DNA of 64,000 nt from Muribaculaceae bacterium (GCA_022509065.1 JAFLTY010000002.1:46031-110030); one strand, 5' to 3'. Shown: positions 17,352 through 26,425, numbered from the stretch's first letter. Program-made: numbers and translations. Notes: a model not told the origin generated them from the letters alone.

Positions 17352-18560
17352 TTATTTTTTGAATATACCGCAGAAATCGAGTATAACTTTGTCATCCCTC
17401 CACGACAGCGTCTTAAACGGCGTATGAGCTGTTAAAAAGACTACAATGTCAGCTTTCTCGTATGCCTCTTTATAGTCAGTCAATTTGAATACATTATGCG
17501 ATTTGACATTGGGTTCAACAACCAAAATGTCGGCATTATTGCAGTTTTGCATTACTGCCGAGACAATTTGTTTGGCGGGTGATTCGCGTAGATCGTCGAT
17601 ATCTGGTTTGAAGGCCAGTCCCATCATAGCTACAACAGGCTTACGATTGTTCTCAAGCTCGAATCTAAGCATAGCATTTTTGACCTTTTCGGCACACCAC
17701 AGAGCCTTGTAATTGTTGATTTCGCGCGCTTGTGCAATTATTTTTGCCTGTTCAGGAAATTCAGCTGTAATGAAATACGGGTCGACAGCTATGCAATGAC
17801 CCCCCACGCCACATCCGGGTTGCAAAATGTTGACTCGAGGATGTTTATTAGCTAAATTTATCAGATCCCACACGTTAATACCCGCTTTGTCGCAGATAAG
17901 ACTGAGTTCGTTAGCGAAAGCTATCTGCACGTCACGACTCGAGTTCTCGGTCAACTTACACATTTCTGCTGTTCGGGCGTTCGTGGGATGTAAAGTGCCT
18001 TTTACAAAACGGCCGTAAAATTCTTGTGCTTTTTTCGTTGAGGCTTCGTCAATACCTCCAATAACACGATCGTTATGAACAAGTTCGTATATGACGTTGC
18101 CCGGAAGCACTCGTTCGGGACAATAGGCAATAAAAATTTTGTCCTTCAACTCGGGTCGTTCGCTGAAAATGAGATCTTTCATTTTTTCCGTTGTACCAAC
18201 GGGCGATGTAGACTCGATTACATACAGATCCCCCTCTTTTAACAATGGGATAACCGCACGGGTAGCAGCTTCGACATAACTGATGTCAGGTTGATGGTCT
18301 CCCTTAAACGGCGTGGGTACGACAATGAAATATGCATCAGACACCTCGGGCGTAGTCGATGCGCGAAGCTTTCCGGTGCGGACAACTTCTTGTAACATTT
18401 CTTCCATGCCCGGTTCGATGATATGCAAATGTCCGGCGTTGGTCTGTGCGACTACAGAGGGGTTTATATCGACTCCGATAACATTAACGCCACCTTCTTT
18501 GGCAGCAATAATAGCGGTGGGCAAGCCTATATAGCCAAGCCCCATAAAACAAGCTTTCAT
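17352..18560 (-). CDS. wecC: UDP-N-acetyl-D-mannosamine dehydrogenase
   Basis: A 402-residue UDP-sugar dehydrogenase that oxidises UDP-ManNAc to UDP-ManNAcA in two NAD-dependent steps. The NAD-binding loop [10 protein letters not shown] is at residues 7-16. The catalytic cysteine is C256 in [13 protein letters not shown], and K202 in CKLTEN is the conserved lysine. The C-terminal [15 protein letters not shown] and VVEPNVKSH are also standard. It is transcribed just ahead of wecB, and the pair implies a ManNAcA residue in the repeat unit. A 161-base gap with a strong inverted repeat precedes it. Confidence 0.95.
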   Translation of the reverse strand: MKACFMGLGYIGLPTAIIAAKEGGVNVIGVDINPSVVAQTNAGHLHIIEPGMEEMLQEVVRTGKLRASTTPEVSDAYFIVVPTPFKGDHQPDISYVEAATRAVIPLLKEGDLYVIESTSPVGTTEKMKDLIFSERPELKDKIFIAYCPERVLPGNVIYELVHNDRVIGGIDEASTKKAQEFYGRFVKGTLHPTNARTAEMCKLTENSSRDVQIAFANELSLICDKAGINVWDLINLANKHPRVNILQPGCGVGGHCIAVDPYFITAEFPEQAKIIAQAREINNYKALWCAEKVKNAMLRFELENNRKPVVAMMGLAFKPDIDDLRESPAKQIVSAVMQNCNNADILVVEPNVKSHNVFKLTDYKEAYEKADIVVFLTAHTPFKTLSWRDDKVILDFCGIFKK

Positions 18561-18628
18561 ATCTATAATAAGTTTGTTATAGTTAACTGATTAATAAAAA
18601 CAATGTGGTTCGAATATCCACTTCTATT

Positions 18629-18670
18629 AATTATCATGTAATTTGATTTTTTTCAAATAACATGATAATT
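18629..18670. repeat. 18-bp inverted repeat between wzy and wecC
   Basis: Arms 18629-18646 and 18653-18670 are complementary at 17 of 18 positions with a 6-base T loop on the plus strand. On the minus strand, which carries the locus, the hairpin is not followed by a T-run; on the plus strand ATTTTTGG follows. It may be a polarity or processing element rather than a plain terminator of the operon. Confidence 0.75.
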
Positions 18671-18721
18671 ATTTTTGGCCTTCATTAAGAAGATAAAATT
18701 CTATTTTTGCAAATAAGATTA

Positions 18722-19873
18722 TTAGGAACACGACTGTGTCAGCTTTTTCATGTGCTTCTTTTTTATAAGTCCCCAAGTCATTACTAACCATAGAAATACA
18801 GAGACAGGTACATTGTTTCCAATTAATAAATATTCAAAATCAAGAAATATCAAAATGCCTAAAAACACCGAGGCACAATATCTTACATCTTTTTCAAACA
18901 AATACTGTGAATATTTTTTATAAAAACAATAAAGGAATAAAGCAAAAATTATTAATGATGTGAAACCACCAGTTAAGTAGATATACATATATAAATTATG
19001 AGGTGATAAGGTTATTCCATTTTGTTTTAATACATTATTTTCTAATCCATGACCAACCCACTCACGTCCTTTATTATTTTCTATAATTGTAGACCAAATT
19101 CTGTCTCTACCTGAATAGAAATTAGCATTAGTATATTCTTGTGATATATCATTAAGAGTGGAACCCAATTGAATTTCTTTTAAATTTAAATAGATAAATG
19201 GTAATATAATGGCAACAGAAATAAAAATACAGAAAAGCACATTAGAATATCTGTCCGATATTAATTTAATGTTAAATAATTTATATAGTAAATAAATTAA
19301 AGGGATTATAATTGCAGCCGTTCGTTCTCCTATATATAAGAATAGAAGTGAAATAATTATGCTTGGGATTAGTTTATTTTTAGATTTTATAAGAAAAAAA
19401 AGAGAAAAAACAAACGTAAGTTTTAAACCTGTTGCTCCCATGGAAAGATAAGTCAATACGTATTCTCCATAAACAGTGTAAATGTATATTGCAATTCCTA
19501 AATATATTATAAAAAATATTGTAAATATTTTTTCAAATATTATCATTGTCTTTATGGCGATCTTAGAATAATATAATCCTAAAGCAAAAAATAAAAGGCT
19601 CGTTTGTAACAAAAACGAATATATAAAATTAGAAGAACCTAAAATTATAGAATTAAATAACGTCCATAGAGAAAAGAGGCTTACCCAAATAAAGATAGTT
19701 TGTGGCTTTTTACAAAATCCTAGGAGACCTGAAATGCATCCACAAATGATCACTATCAATGAAGAAGCAAACCCTATATAATATAATATGGGATTATTAA
19801 AAGCTTGTAATCCTTGCAATAATAGAAGAATTAATAAAAAAGTTGGGTTTATTCCTAAAAATCGTTTAGGCAT
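18722..19873 (-). CDS. wzy: O-antigen polymerase-like membrane protein (Wzy)
   Basis: A 383-residue, highly hydrophobic protein with about 10-12 predicted membrane helices. It has one large extracytoplasmic loop containing YSGRDRIWSTIIENNKGREWVGHGLENN, then SPHNLYMYIYLTGG. The loop with an R-x-x-W pattern and the GHG..SPHN..Y block is the usual Wzy_C/O-antigen ligase-polymerase signature. It would polymerise lipid-linked repeat units in the periplasm. A ligase (WaaL) shares the fold; location beside wzx favours polymerase. A/T content is very high, as is common in transferred O-antigen genes. Confidence 0.82.
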   Translation of the reverse strand: MPKRFLGINPTFLLILLLLQGLQAFNNPILYYIGFASSLIVIICGCISGLLGFCKKPQTIFIWVSLFSLWTLFNSIILGSSNFIYSFLLQTSLLFFALGLYYSKIAIKTMIIFEKIFTIFFIIYLGIAIYIYTVYGEYVLTYLSMGATGLKLTFVFSLFFLIKSKNKLIPSIIISLLFLYIGERTAAIIIPLIYLLYKLFNIKLISDRYSNVLFCIFISVAIILPFIYLNLKEIQLGSTLNDISQEYTNANFYSGRDRIWSTIIENNKGREWVGHGLENNVLKQNGITLSPHNLYMYIYLTGGFTSLIIFALFLYCFYKKYSQYLFEKDVRYCASVFLGILIFLDFEYLLIGNNVPVSVFLWLVMTWGLIKKKHMKKLTQSCS

Positions 19874-20970
19874 TATAGGGTACTCATTATTTTTGTTAAT
19901 ATGTTCAACTCTTTTTCCCCGGTATTTTTCATGAAATATTTATCAGATTTGTAATGAACATCTCTTACTCTATTATATTCTTCCACCAATGTGTCAGGAT
20001 TGAGATTGTTATTGATATATCCTATATTTGGTTCGTCTTTAAAAATTTCATGGCAAACCGGAATATCTGATGTAATCACAGGCATGCCAAAAGCTGCCAT
20101 CTCGCACATCATGACGCCTTGGGCATCTGTTCTTGTCGGCATTAAAGCACAATGTGCTGAGTTTAATATTTTTATCATTTCATCATGTTGTAACCGACTA
20201 TTAATCCAATCAAGATTTGAAGCTTTTTCATAATGCGAGAAAAAATCGCCCTGCCCGATTAAGAGGAACTTATATTCTGGATGCAATTTAGCTAGATTAT
20301 TAACTACATCCACGCAATATTTCGAACCATCCAAATTGGCACGTATTGTTACAAAATCATAGTCTTTTTTAGAATTATAATCGAAAGTGTCTTTTTCGAA
20401 TACCTCCCCTACGCAATTATATGTTATAAAATTTCTCCCCTCTATATATTTAGGCTCTGGCTTAATCCATTTCAGAAACTCGTTTTTCATCCATTGACTC
20501 ACAAAGATGTGATATAATTTTTGATGATTTCTTTTTATGAAGGATCGCCAAACTCTAAACTTTATTTCGTCATAGATATTTTGAAGGTGCTCCAGGATAT
20601 AATTTCTTTTTACATAGTTATATGGTTTAGAGTAAACTTTGTTAATCTTTAGTACTTCATGACCATGGTAAAAAAACACTATCTTTTCGAACTCATCACC
20701 ATATTTTTTTAAAAACTTATAATGATTGCGAAGATTTGGGGCATGACAGATTACAATATCGTATTTCAATGGCTCTGAATGTATTTTAAACCATTCATAG
20801 GATATAACTTCTATTCCATCAATGATATAATTCTTTTTTGTGGTGAAATTAAGAACTGTTATTTTAATGTTGTGCTCTTTATAAAAAACATTTCGAGTGC
20901 GGACATATGCTAGGTTGAGTCCTCCTTCGTTATTAGGATAATCAGCAGTAAGAATTAGAAAATGGCTCAT
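19873..20970 (-). CDS. Glycosyltransferase, GT4 family
   Basis: A 365-residue GT-B type glycosyltransferase. ILTADYPNNEGGLNLAYVRTR opens an N-terminal Rossmann domain, and the C-terminal half holds FVTIRANLDGSKYCVDVVNNLAKLHPEYKFLLIGQGD and ALMPTRTDAQGVMMCEMAAFGMPVITSDIPVCHEIF. The latter is the donor-binding GT4 motif with E-M-A-A-F-G-M-P-V. The sugar specificity is not readable. It abuts wzy with a one-base overlap and licD with the same arrangement, so the three are probably co-translated. Confidence 0.87.
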   Translation of the reverse strand: MSHFLILTADYPNNEGGLNLAYVRTRNVFYKEHNIKITVLNFTTKKNYIIDGIEVISYEWFKIHSEPLKYDIVICHAPNLRNHYKFLKKYGDEFEKIVFFYHGHEVLKINKVYSKPYNYVKRNYILEHLQNIYDEIKFRVWRSFIKRNHQKLYHIFVSQWMKNEFLKWIKPEPKYIEGRNFITYNCVGEVFEKDTFDYNSKKDYDFVTIRANLDGSKYCVDVVNNLAKLHPEYKFLLIGQGDFFSHYEKASNLDWINSRLQHDEMIKILNSAHCALMPTRTDAQGVMMCEMAAFGMPVITSDIPVCHEIFKDEPNIGYINNNLNPDTLVEEYNRVRDVHYKSDKYFMKNTGEKELNILTKIMSTL

Positions 20971-21776
20971 TAATATAATTTAACATTTGATGAATGGGTA
21001 TGAAGATTGTTCATATCCGGAATTTTCATATAATCGCCGTATAATACGGAAAGATAGTGATGATAATTGTGGGGTACAGGCAACATCACGCCTTCAAAGG
21101 GCACTTCAATGGTTGGCAATATATCTTCCTCATATCTGGGCACAACAAAACCACTCCCATGTGATATCCTGAGTTTTTTACCTATTGGATATGTAATCAT
21201 AGATAAAACGGGGAAAGTGCATTTGGCAAATAAAAAGTATAGCGGTTGGGTAAAAATCCTTCGAAGATATTTATTGTGTATTTTTGAAAGAGGAAACACT
21301 ATCCGATTGATTAATCCTCCTGAAATTCTAGAAAGAATTCTTGATCCATTGCGTTCGACTGCAAAAACATCGATATAAACCCCTCTATATTTATAAAAAA
21401 TATCATGTTTATTAAATTCTTCTATTAAAGACTTCTGATCTCTAATTTTACCATAAGGGGCAAAATATTCGCAATCAGAGCCATGTGTCTGGAATACTAT
21501 ATTGGGAAGGCTTAATCTCTTCATAAGTTTAACAAATCGTCTGTAATCTTTATGATACATTTCAATATCAAGATCATCATCCCATGGAATAAAGCCTCCA
21601 TGACGAATAGCTCCCAAACAGGTTCCAGAGCTAAGCCAATAAGTTATATTATTATCTTTGCAAACCTGATCAATTACTTTCAACATTTCTAACATCCTTA
21701 ATTGATGAAGTCTTAGGATTGAGTTTTCAGGGTTGAATTTTTGTCTTAATGAAACTTGAATGTCAGTATCAATCAT
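20970..21776 (-). CDS. LicD family phosphotransferase
   Basis: A 268-residue LicD/fukutin-like protein. The hallmark is YWLSSGTCLGAIRHGGFIPWDDDLDIEM at residues 46-73, with the metal-binding D-D-D-L-D at 66-70. Family members move phosphocholine, phosphoglycerol or phosphoribitol from a CDP-linked donor onto glycans. A CDP-alcohol-forming cytidylyltransferase domain is encoded in this same locus (23.2-24.3 kb), which makes a phospho-alcohol decoration likely. The alcohol itself cannot be told from sequence. Confidence 0.9.
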   Translation of the reverse strand: MIDTDIQVSLRQKFNPENSILRLHQLRMLEMLKVIDQVCKDNNITYWLSSGTCLGAIRHGGFIPWDDDLDIEMYHKDYRRFVKLMKRLSLPNIVFQTHGSDCEYFAPYGKIRDQKSLIEEFNKHDIFYKYRGVYIDVFAVERNGSRILSRISGGLINRIVFPLSKIHNKYLRRIFTQPLYFLFAKCTFPVLSMITYPIGKKLRISHGSGFVVPRYEEDILPTIEVPFEGVMLPVPHNYHHYLSVLYGDYMKIPDMNNLHTHSSNVKLY

Positions 21777-21780
21777 ATTT

Positions 21781-23100
21781 TTAATCCATTAAATTGTATT
21801 TAGATCCAAGGTTTTTAAATTTTTTAGAAAAAGATAAAAACCATAAAACCAATATGATGAAATATAATATTTCAGTTGTTACTGCTGATATTGCATAACT
21901 CATGGCTCCTGCCTCCTTGCCCCAAATACTTATAAGATAATAACATAATATTAACCCTAATATATCTCGACAACATCTAATTGCAAAAAGCATCCATGTT
22001 TTGCTTTGTGCAATAAATTCGGCGTTAAAAACTCGGCTACAGCAATTAAAAACTGTCATGAAAATAATTACTCTCAAAACGTTAGGCATTTCAAAGAATG
22101 TCGGTCCGTAAAGATTGCTTATCCAAGTTGCTAAAAAATATACAAATATGAATGGGATTATAGTACATAAAAAATTACAAATCAGCATAGTTTTGAGTAA
22201 TTTTATATGAGATTGGCTGTCATCCACTGTCCGAGATAGATGAGATAATATAACATTGACTAATAAGGATGGTATTAATAGAACTATAGAGTTCCATTGG
22301 AGAGTAACATTTAATATTCCTAATTGGCCTATGGTAGAATATTTTGTAATTATGATAGTTCCTCCCCACTGAGTTAAAGTATATGAGATGTCTTGGAGAG
22401 CAATTGGGATTGAAAACTTAATTAAGTTTTTTTTTTGTTTTATATATAATTGGTTGATAAGTGTATTTTTTAACTTTATTATATAGAATAGATTTAATAT
22501 ACAAATCAGACCTTGTGAAGACGCTAAAGAAACTAAGGCTCCAATTAGCCCAAAATAATAGGTTAAAAATGATGCTAAAATCAGAAGAAGAACCGAAGAA
22601 ATGATATTATTTTTAGCTATAATATTGAATTTGCTATATCCAGCCAAAATTCCCGATTGAGTTAATTGTAAGGATCGGAATACGATAACAATACCTAATA
22701 TTCTAATAGGGAATGACATTTCGGGATTTTCTAAAAAACGAGCTAATGGAGATGCAAAAATTATTAAAACGGCTGCAATTATTGAACTGCTTAACAGAGA
22801 TATGCTTATTGAGTCATCAATTAGACTTTTTGTATCATTTGAATTATTTTTGACTGCTTTAGCTATAAATTTGGTTGAGGTTGTTCCAAGACCTAAAGTC
22901 GCAAAGGTCCCTAAATACAGCATGGTGGTTTTAACAAATCCGTATTCCCCATATAAATCTCTTCCTAAAAATCTTGCAATAATTATTCCTGAAATCAGTA
23001 ATATGCCATTTCCCACGCCATTTCCAAACACAGCCCAGAAAGAATCTTTGAAGAGTTGCGAATGTCGAAAAGATTTTATCGTAGAAATAATCTTAGACAT
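21781..23100 (-). CDS. wzx: Polysaccharide flippase Wzx
   Basis: A 439-residue membrane protein of the polysaccharide transporter (MATE-like) family, with about 12-14 helices. KDSFWAVFGNGVGNGILLISGIIIARFLGRDLYGEYGFVKT is the classical first-helix region of Wzx, and GTTSTKFIAKA follows. It would flip the undecaprenyl-linked repeat unit to the periplasmic face for Wzy. Very A/T-rich and likely to be the most variable part of the locus. Four bases separate it from licD. Confidence 0.9.
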   Translation of the reverse strand: MSKIISTIKSFRHSQLFKDSFWAVFGNGVGNGILLISGIIIARFLGRDLYGEYGFVKTTMLYLGTFATLGLGTTSTKFIAKAVKNNSNDTKSLIDDSISISLLSSSIIAAVLIIFASPLARFLENPEMSFPIRILGIVIVFRSLQLTQSGILAGYSKFNIIAKNNIISSVLLLILASFLTYYFGLIGALVSLASSQGLICILNLFYIIKLKNTLINQLYIKQKKNLIKFSIPIALQDISYTLTQWGGTIIITKYSTIGQLGILNVTLQWNSIVLLIPSLLVNVILSHLSRTVDDSQSHIKLLKTMLICNFLCTIIPFIFVYFLATWISNLYGPTFFEMPNVLRVIIFMTVFNCCSRVFNAEFIAQSKTWMLFAIRCCRDILGLILCYYLISIWGKEAGAMSYAISAVTTEILYFIILVLWFLSFSKKFKNLGSKYNLMD

Positions 23101-23153
23101 TTAAAAAAATAATATTTGAGTTGAAGAATAAGATTACTCTTATAACAGATGAT

Positions 23154-24290
23154 CTATGATTTAATGGCTGCGCGTAGTTGGGTACTACTTGTACCCTGCG
23201 TATAAGGGAAATAGATTATTTCAACACCTTTGTCTTTGAAATATTCTTCGTAGCGATTGAAGCGCTCGGTGCCTTTATAGTCTGAACCAACAAACAATTT
23301 GTCGTATTTTACTATTCCCTTAATATATACATCAGAATCTTCTCTTTCGGATTGGATAACTTTGTTGACATACTTAATATTCTTAAGTATCTCAACCCGC
23401 TCCTCGAAAGGAATAAAGGTTTCTTTTCCCTTGTGCGAAGCATCCTTGTGCACGCCAACTACAAGATAGTCGCAATATTGTCGAGCTCGTCGTAACATAT
23501 TGAGATGCCCAATATGAAATAGGTCAAATGTACCACTTAGATAACCTATGGTCATTTGCGGTTTTGTCTGAAGCCTTCCTTGTTCTATCTTATATTTATA
23601 ACTACTCTCGGCAAATTGTTCATGGTTTGCAGAATATCGGGCTATAACGTTACGGTATGTATCTTCAAAATCGGGAATGAATAAGACATCATGCTCTTTC
23701 ATTGAACATATTATCGTAGATGCAAGTGTTTTTATAACGTCTAGTTCTGTCTCTCTTCCGTTAAAAGAAGTACCCTTTATAGAACCCGGAGATATTTCCG
23801 TAATACGGTTTGGCGTTCCGCTAATTTTCAACTCAGTGTTGATAGCCTCAATGCCTCTGAAGAGAGCTGCTTTTGTGGCGCTATAAATACTAAAAAGGGG
23901 AGATGCTATGCGACCTGCTATTGAAACCATCATCCCGCAATAAAAAGGATTGTGGCTCTTTATTCGCGGCATGAAATGATGTAGTATACGAAAAGGAGCT
24001 ATAGCGTTAACACGAAAACTATTATCAATCTCAGCATAATGTAACTCATCAAAATGAGCGACTCTTCCAAAACCGGCTGAATAAAAAAGGGTGTTAACAT
24101 CATCTAACTCATCTAGCCACTTAAAATCAGTGATTAATAAGTCTTCTCGGATGAAGTGTATATTTTTAGGTATACTTACTGACGGTTCTCGTCTATCAAC
24201 TAAAAAAACAGTGCGGTTCTCTTTTGCCAATTCAATGGCTACCGCCAAGCCGATTCCATTAGAGCCGCCAACTACTAATGCGTTGTTCAT
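23154..24290 (-). CDS. Fusion of short-chain dehydrogenase and cytidylyltransferase (CDP-alcohol formation)
   Basis: A 378-residue two-domain enzyme. Residues 1-235 are an SDR with GGSNGIG (8-14), S123 and the Y136-x3-K140 catalytic pair. Residues 245-378 form a TagD/CTP:glycerol-3-phosphate-type cytidylyltransferase with GTFDLFHIGHLNML (HxGH at 259-262) and the terminal GTSSTQLR. The likely job is to reduce a keto-sugar phosphate to an alditol phosphate and activate it as a CDP-alcohol, feeding LicD. Haemophilus Bcs1 does a similar pair of reactions (CDP-ribitol), but with an IspD-like cytidylyltransferase in front. Here the order and the cytidylyltransferase family differ. Substrate unknown. 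Confidence 0.85.
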   Translation of the reverse strand: MNNALVVGGSNGIGLAVAIELAKENRTVFLVDRREPSVSIPKNIHFIREDLLITDFKWLDELDDVNTLFYSAGFGRVAHFDELHYAEIDNSFRVNAIAPFRILHHFMPRIKSHNPFYCGMMVSIAGRIASPLFSIYSATKAALFRGIEAINTELKISGTPNRITEISPGSIKGTSFNGRETELDVIKTLASTIICSMKEHDVLFIPDFEDTYRNVIARYSANHEQFAESSYKYKIEQGRLQTKPQMTIGYLSGTFDLFHIGHLNMLRRARQYCDYLVVGVHKDASHKGKETFIPFEERVEILKNIKYVNKVIQSEREDSDVYIKGIVKYDKLFVGSDYKGTERFNRYEEYFKDKGVEIIYFPYTQGTSSTQLRAAIKS

Positions 24291-24309
24291 AAATATATCT
24301 ATTTATTTT

Positions 24310-24834
24310 TTATCCGTGGTTGATTATTTGCATGATGGGGAGGCGGAGGGTGCGGTAGCGTATGGAGATGCGGTAATCACGCAGCCGTGTATAGAGGTCG
24401 ACGAGGATGTCGGGGCGTATTCCTGTGACGTTGACCTGGTCAAGGGCTTTGAGGATGTCGCAGGCTTTGAGTATGCGGTTTCGGCCTCGTGCAAATAGCA
24501 TGTTGTCTTCGTTGTTAATGGCATCGATGAGGGTTAGTGCGGTTGCCTGGATGGCGATGTTGAAGTGTTTGGCAAAACGTATCATGAGCAGCCGCTGCTG
24601 TTCATAGGTTTTGTCGTACTCTACTGAATCGGAGAGTATGGTGCGCATCAGTTGCTGGTCGTCAGGTTGAAGGATAAGGCGATTAACGTTTTGACTCCTG
24701 TGGCTGATAAGCTCGTTTAACGTTGTGTGTGTCTGCAGGATTTCGGTCACCAATGCCTCGGAGTATGATAGGGCTTGTCGCGCCAAATAGAGTCGCGACT
24801 GTTGCAAAGCATCTATGTCTGTGTTATGCGTCAT
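24310..24834 (-). CDS. Hypothetical protein of the polysaccharide locus
   Basis: A 174-residue, mostly helical soluble protein that I do not recognise. It lacks a signal peptide and membrane segments. Many short charged helices (YTRLRDYRISIRYRTLRLP, ILKACDILKALDQ) suggest a helical bundle. Its start overlaps the end of the upstream coiled-coil gene by 11 bases, and the SDR fusion follows after 19. The position, just after upxY in a polysaccharide operon, is where Bacteroides capsule loci carry upxZ, an inhibitor of foreign UpxY proteins. No sequence likeness to UpxZ could be judged by eye. Confidence 0.65.
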   Translation of the reverse strand: MTHNTDIDALQQSRLYLARQALSYSEALVTEILQTHTTLNELISHRSQNVNRLILQPDDQQLMRTILSDSVEYDKTYEQQRLLMIRFAKHFNIAIQATALTLIDAINNEDNMLFARGRNRILKACDILKALDQVNVTGIRPDILVDLYTRLRDYRISIRYRTLRLPIMQIINHG

Positions 24835-25732
24835 ACTTTTCCTCTACGCCGGTATCTCCTTCGTTATCTGTTTCTGTAATATCATCGTCAATGGCGTCAT
24901 CGTTACGCTCAGGCTCGTGAAAACCAGGTTCGTGGTAGTCGTTATATTCCACAGGGGATATTTGTGATTGTCGGGTTTGGATTTCGTCGAGTTGTTTGCG
25001 AGTGCGTTGAAGCTCTGTTGTATAAGTTTTTAGTACTGTGTCGAGATATTCAAGATGTTGTTGTGACTTTTGCTGTTGCACAGCGATTTGTGTTTTTGCG
25101 TTATCGACTATTGTCTGTACTTTATCTTTGGTTTGGGATAATTGTTCTGCAATTTGCTTAAAGTCTCGTTCTAATTGGTGAACTTGTTCTTTTCCCTTTT
25201 CTTTAAGTTGCTGAATTTCTTTAAATGTTTTTAATGATTCTGTATTAATGTCATTGAGATCTCTTAAGGCCGATTGTGCTTCTTTGCGGAGTTCGTCGGC
25301 ACGGAAGATATTATATAGGCTGAATATCAGAAATACGATAGCGAGGATGCCTGCCCAAATGCCGAGTGCTTCATATTGGCTTTGCACTTTGTTGAATTCA
25401 ACCTCGATAAGCGACGCTGCGGTGTGCTGGGAGGAAAGGCCGTTTGATATAGTTGTCAAACGCTCTAAAGTGTTATAGTTTTCTAATGTAGTATGTGGAT
25501 TTGTATGTAGGGAGTCAAGTAGCTCGGTTCGAGCAGCAACCAGCAATGAGTCGGAATACTCTATGTTTTGCCTGTACAACTGAAATACTTTTTCTTGTCT
25601 TTCAACATTATAGTTATGCCACAAACACAATGCTATTATAGTTGCTACGACTGCAAAGGCGCCAATGATTGTGAAACATCCCCAAGGCTGCTTGAGAAAA
25701 TTTTCAGGTTTAGTATGTTCGCTATTTTCCAC
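24824..25732 (-). CDS. Hypothetical membrane protein with two helices and long cytoplasmic coiled coil
   Basis: About 302 residues. Two hydrophobic helices (GCFTIIGAFAVVATIIALCL and GIWAGILAIVFLIFSLYNIF) flank an 80-residue segment. A long charged heptad-like coil follows (QLKEKGKEQVHQLERDFKQIAEQLSQ..), then an acidic tail (DDDITETDNEGD). I do not recognise the family. Two helices with a loop recall chain-length regulators, but those have a large periplasmic coil and a C-terminal second helix, which is not so here. The longest frame begins at 25798 inside upxY. GTG 25732 is preferred since it starts 12 bases past the upxY stop and avoids a 55-base overlap. Confidence 0.65.
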   Translation of the reverse strand: MENSEHTKPENFLKQPWGCFTIIGAFAVVATIIALCLWHNYNVERQEKVFQLYRQNIEYSDSLLVAARTELLDSLHTNPHTTLENYNTLERLTTISNGLSSQHTAASLIEVEFNKVQSQYEALGIWAGILAIVFLIFSLYNIFRADELRKEAQSALRDLNDINTESLKTFKEIQQLKEKGKEQVHQLERDFKQIAEQLSQTKDKVQTIVDNAKTQIAVQQQKSQQHLEYLDTVLKTYTTELQRTRKQLDEIQTRQSQISPVEYNDYHEPGFHEPERNDDAIDDDITETDNEGDTGVEEKYDA

Positions 25733-25743
25733 GGGTGTGTGGG

Positions 25744-26313
25744 TCAGTCGATTTTTTCGAGGAGGGCGGGGTGTATGTAGGGGAGCATGACGGTACATAT
25801 TCCTTCGATCTCGACGATGACGTGGAGGTTGCGTCGGACGCGTCGTACGTACCCTTGATAGCCATTGAAAATGCCGCCGGTGACGCGGACGTGGTCGCGG
25901 GGGCTGAATGTGCGGTCGGTGAATATCTCACAGCGTGTGTCGTCGTCGGCAGTGAGCAGGCGCAGCAGGTCGATGCTGGTCTGCGGTATGGGTTGTATGC
26001 GGTTGTCGGCAGGGTAGCGGTATATCCAGAAGGGTGTGGTGATGTCGGTAGCGATGTCGCGCCCAAGTCGCTCGAGGGCGAGGGCGCGGTCGGGTGTGGT
26101 GCGGATAAAGAGTACTCGCGGTATAGCCGGGCGTACGCGACTTTTGCGACCCGTGGTCCGCACTGTCTCTTTGGGCAGGAAGACTGAGTCGCAATAGGGG
26201 GCCAGCACTTGTTCGGCTCGGAGTACCTGGTTGGTGCGTATGGCGTACCAATGGCTCTCGGGGTCGACGGTAGTGTTTTGGCCGGCTTGCAATGTTGGTA
26301 GGGTGGGTTGCAT
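25744..26313 (-). CDS. upxY: UpxY-family transcription antiterminator (NusG-like)
   Basis: A 189-residue NusG paralogue. The N-terminal NGN domain begins WYAIRTNQVLRAEQVL, with IPRVLFIRTTPDRALAL in the middle. The C-terminal KOW motif is RVTGGIFNGYQGYVRRVRRNLHVIVEI. UpxY proteins of Bacteroides load on RNA polymerase at their own locus leader and allow transcription through long capsule operons. This one is the first gene of the polysaccharide operon, behind a structured leader of about 160 bases, which fits. It is 60% or more G/C in the codon third base, unlike the A/T-rich glycan genes downstream. Confidence 0.9.
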   Translation of the reverse strand: MQPTLPTLQAGQNTTVDPESHWYAIRTNQVLRAEQVLAPYCDSVFLPKETVRTTGRKSRVRPAIPRVLFIRTTPDRALALERLGRDIATDITTPFWIYRYPADNRIQPIPQTSIDLLRLLTADDDTRCEIFTDRTFSPRDHVRVTGGIFNGYQGYVRRVRRNLHVIVEIEGICTVMLPYIHPALLEKID

Positions 26314-26324
26314 AGTGCAGATGA

Positions 26325-26425
26325 ATAGGCTCGGTTACACATGCCGGCTTGGGGGCGGCTGTGTATCAATTAATCAACCGTTCGTTGGCACACAGGGATG
26401 TGACGAAGCGCAGTGACGAGCCTAT
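26325..26425 (-). promoter_or_regulatory. Structured leader of the upxY operon
   Basis: Between the promoters and upxY the leader is bounded by a 9-bp inverted repeat (26325-26333 and 26417-26425, ATAGGCTCG). Inside it ACACATGCCG pairs with CGGCTGTGT. This is a plausible branched RNA and the obvious target for UpxY-dependent antitermination. The fold is by eye only. Confidence 0.5.

Noticed and set aside
18702..18709. TATTTTTG on the plus strand before the wzy 3' end, as an antisense promoter
   Set aside because: The TTTG upstream is 24 bases away and the region is too A/T-rich for the match to mean much.
25722..26369. 215-residue minus-strand frame and 150-residue plus-strand frame over upxY
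   Set aside because: Both are low-complexity (Ser/Pro/Thr or Val/Asp/Glu rich) frames opened by the high G/C of upxY; the UpxY frame has the NGN and KOW motifs.
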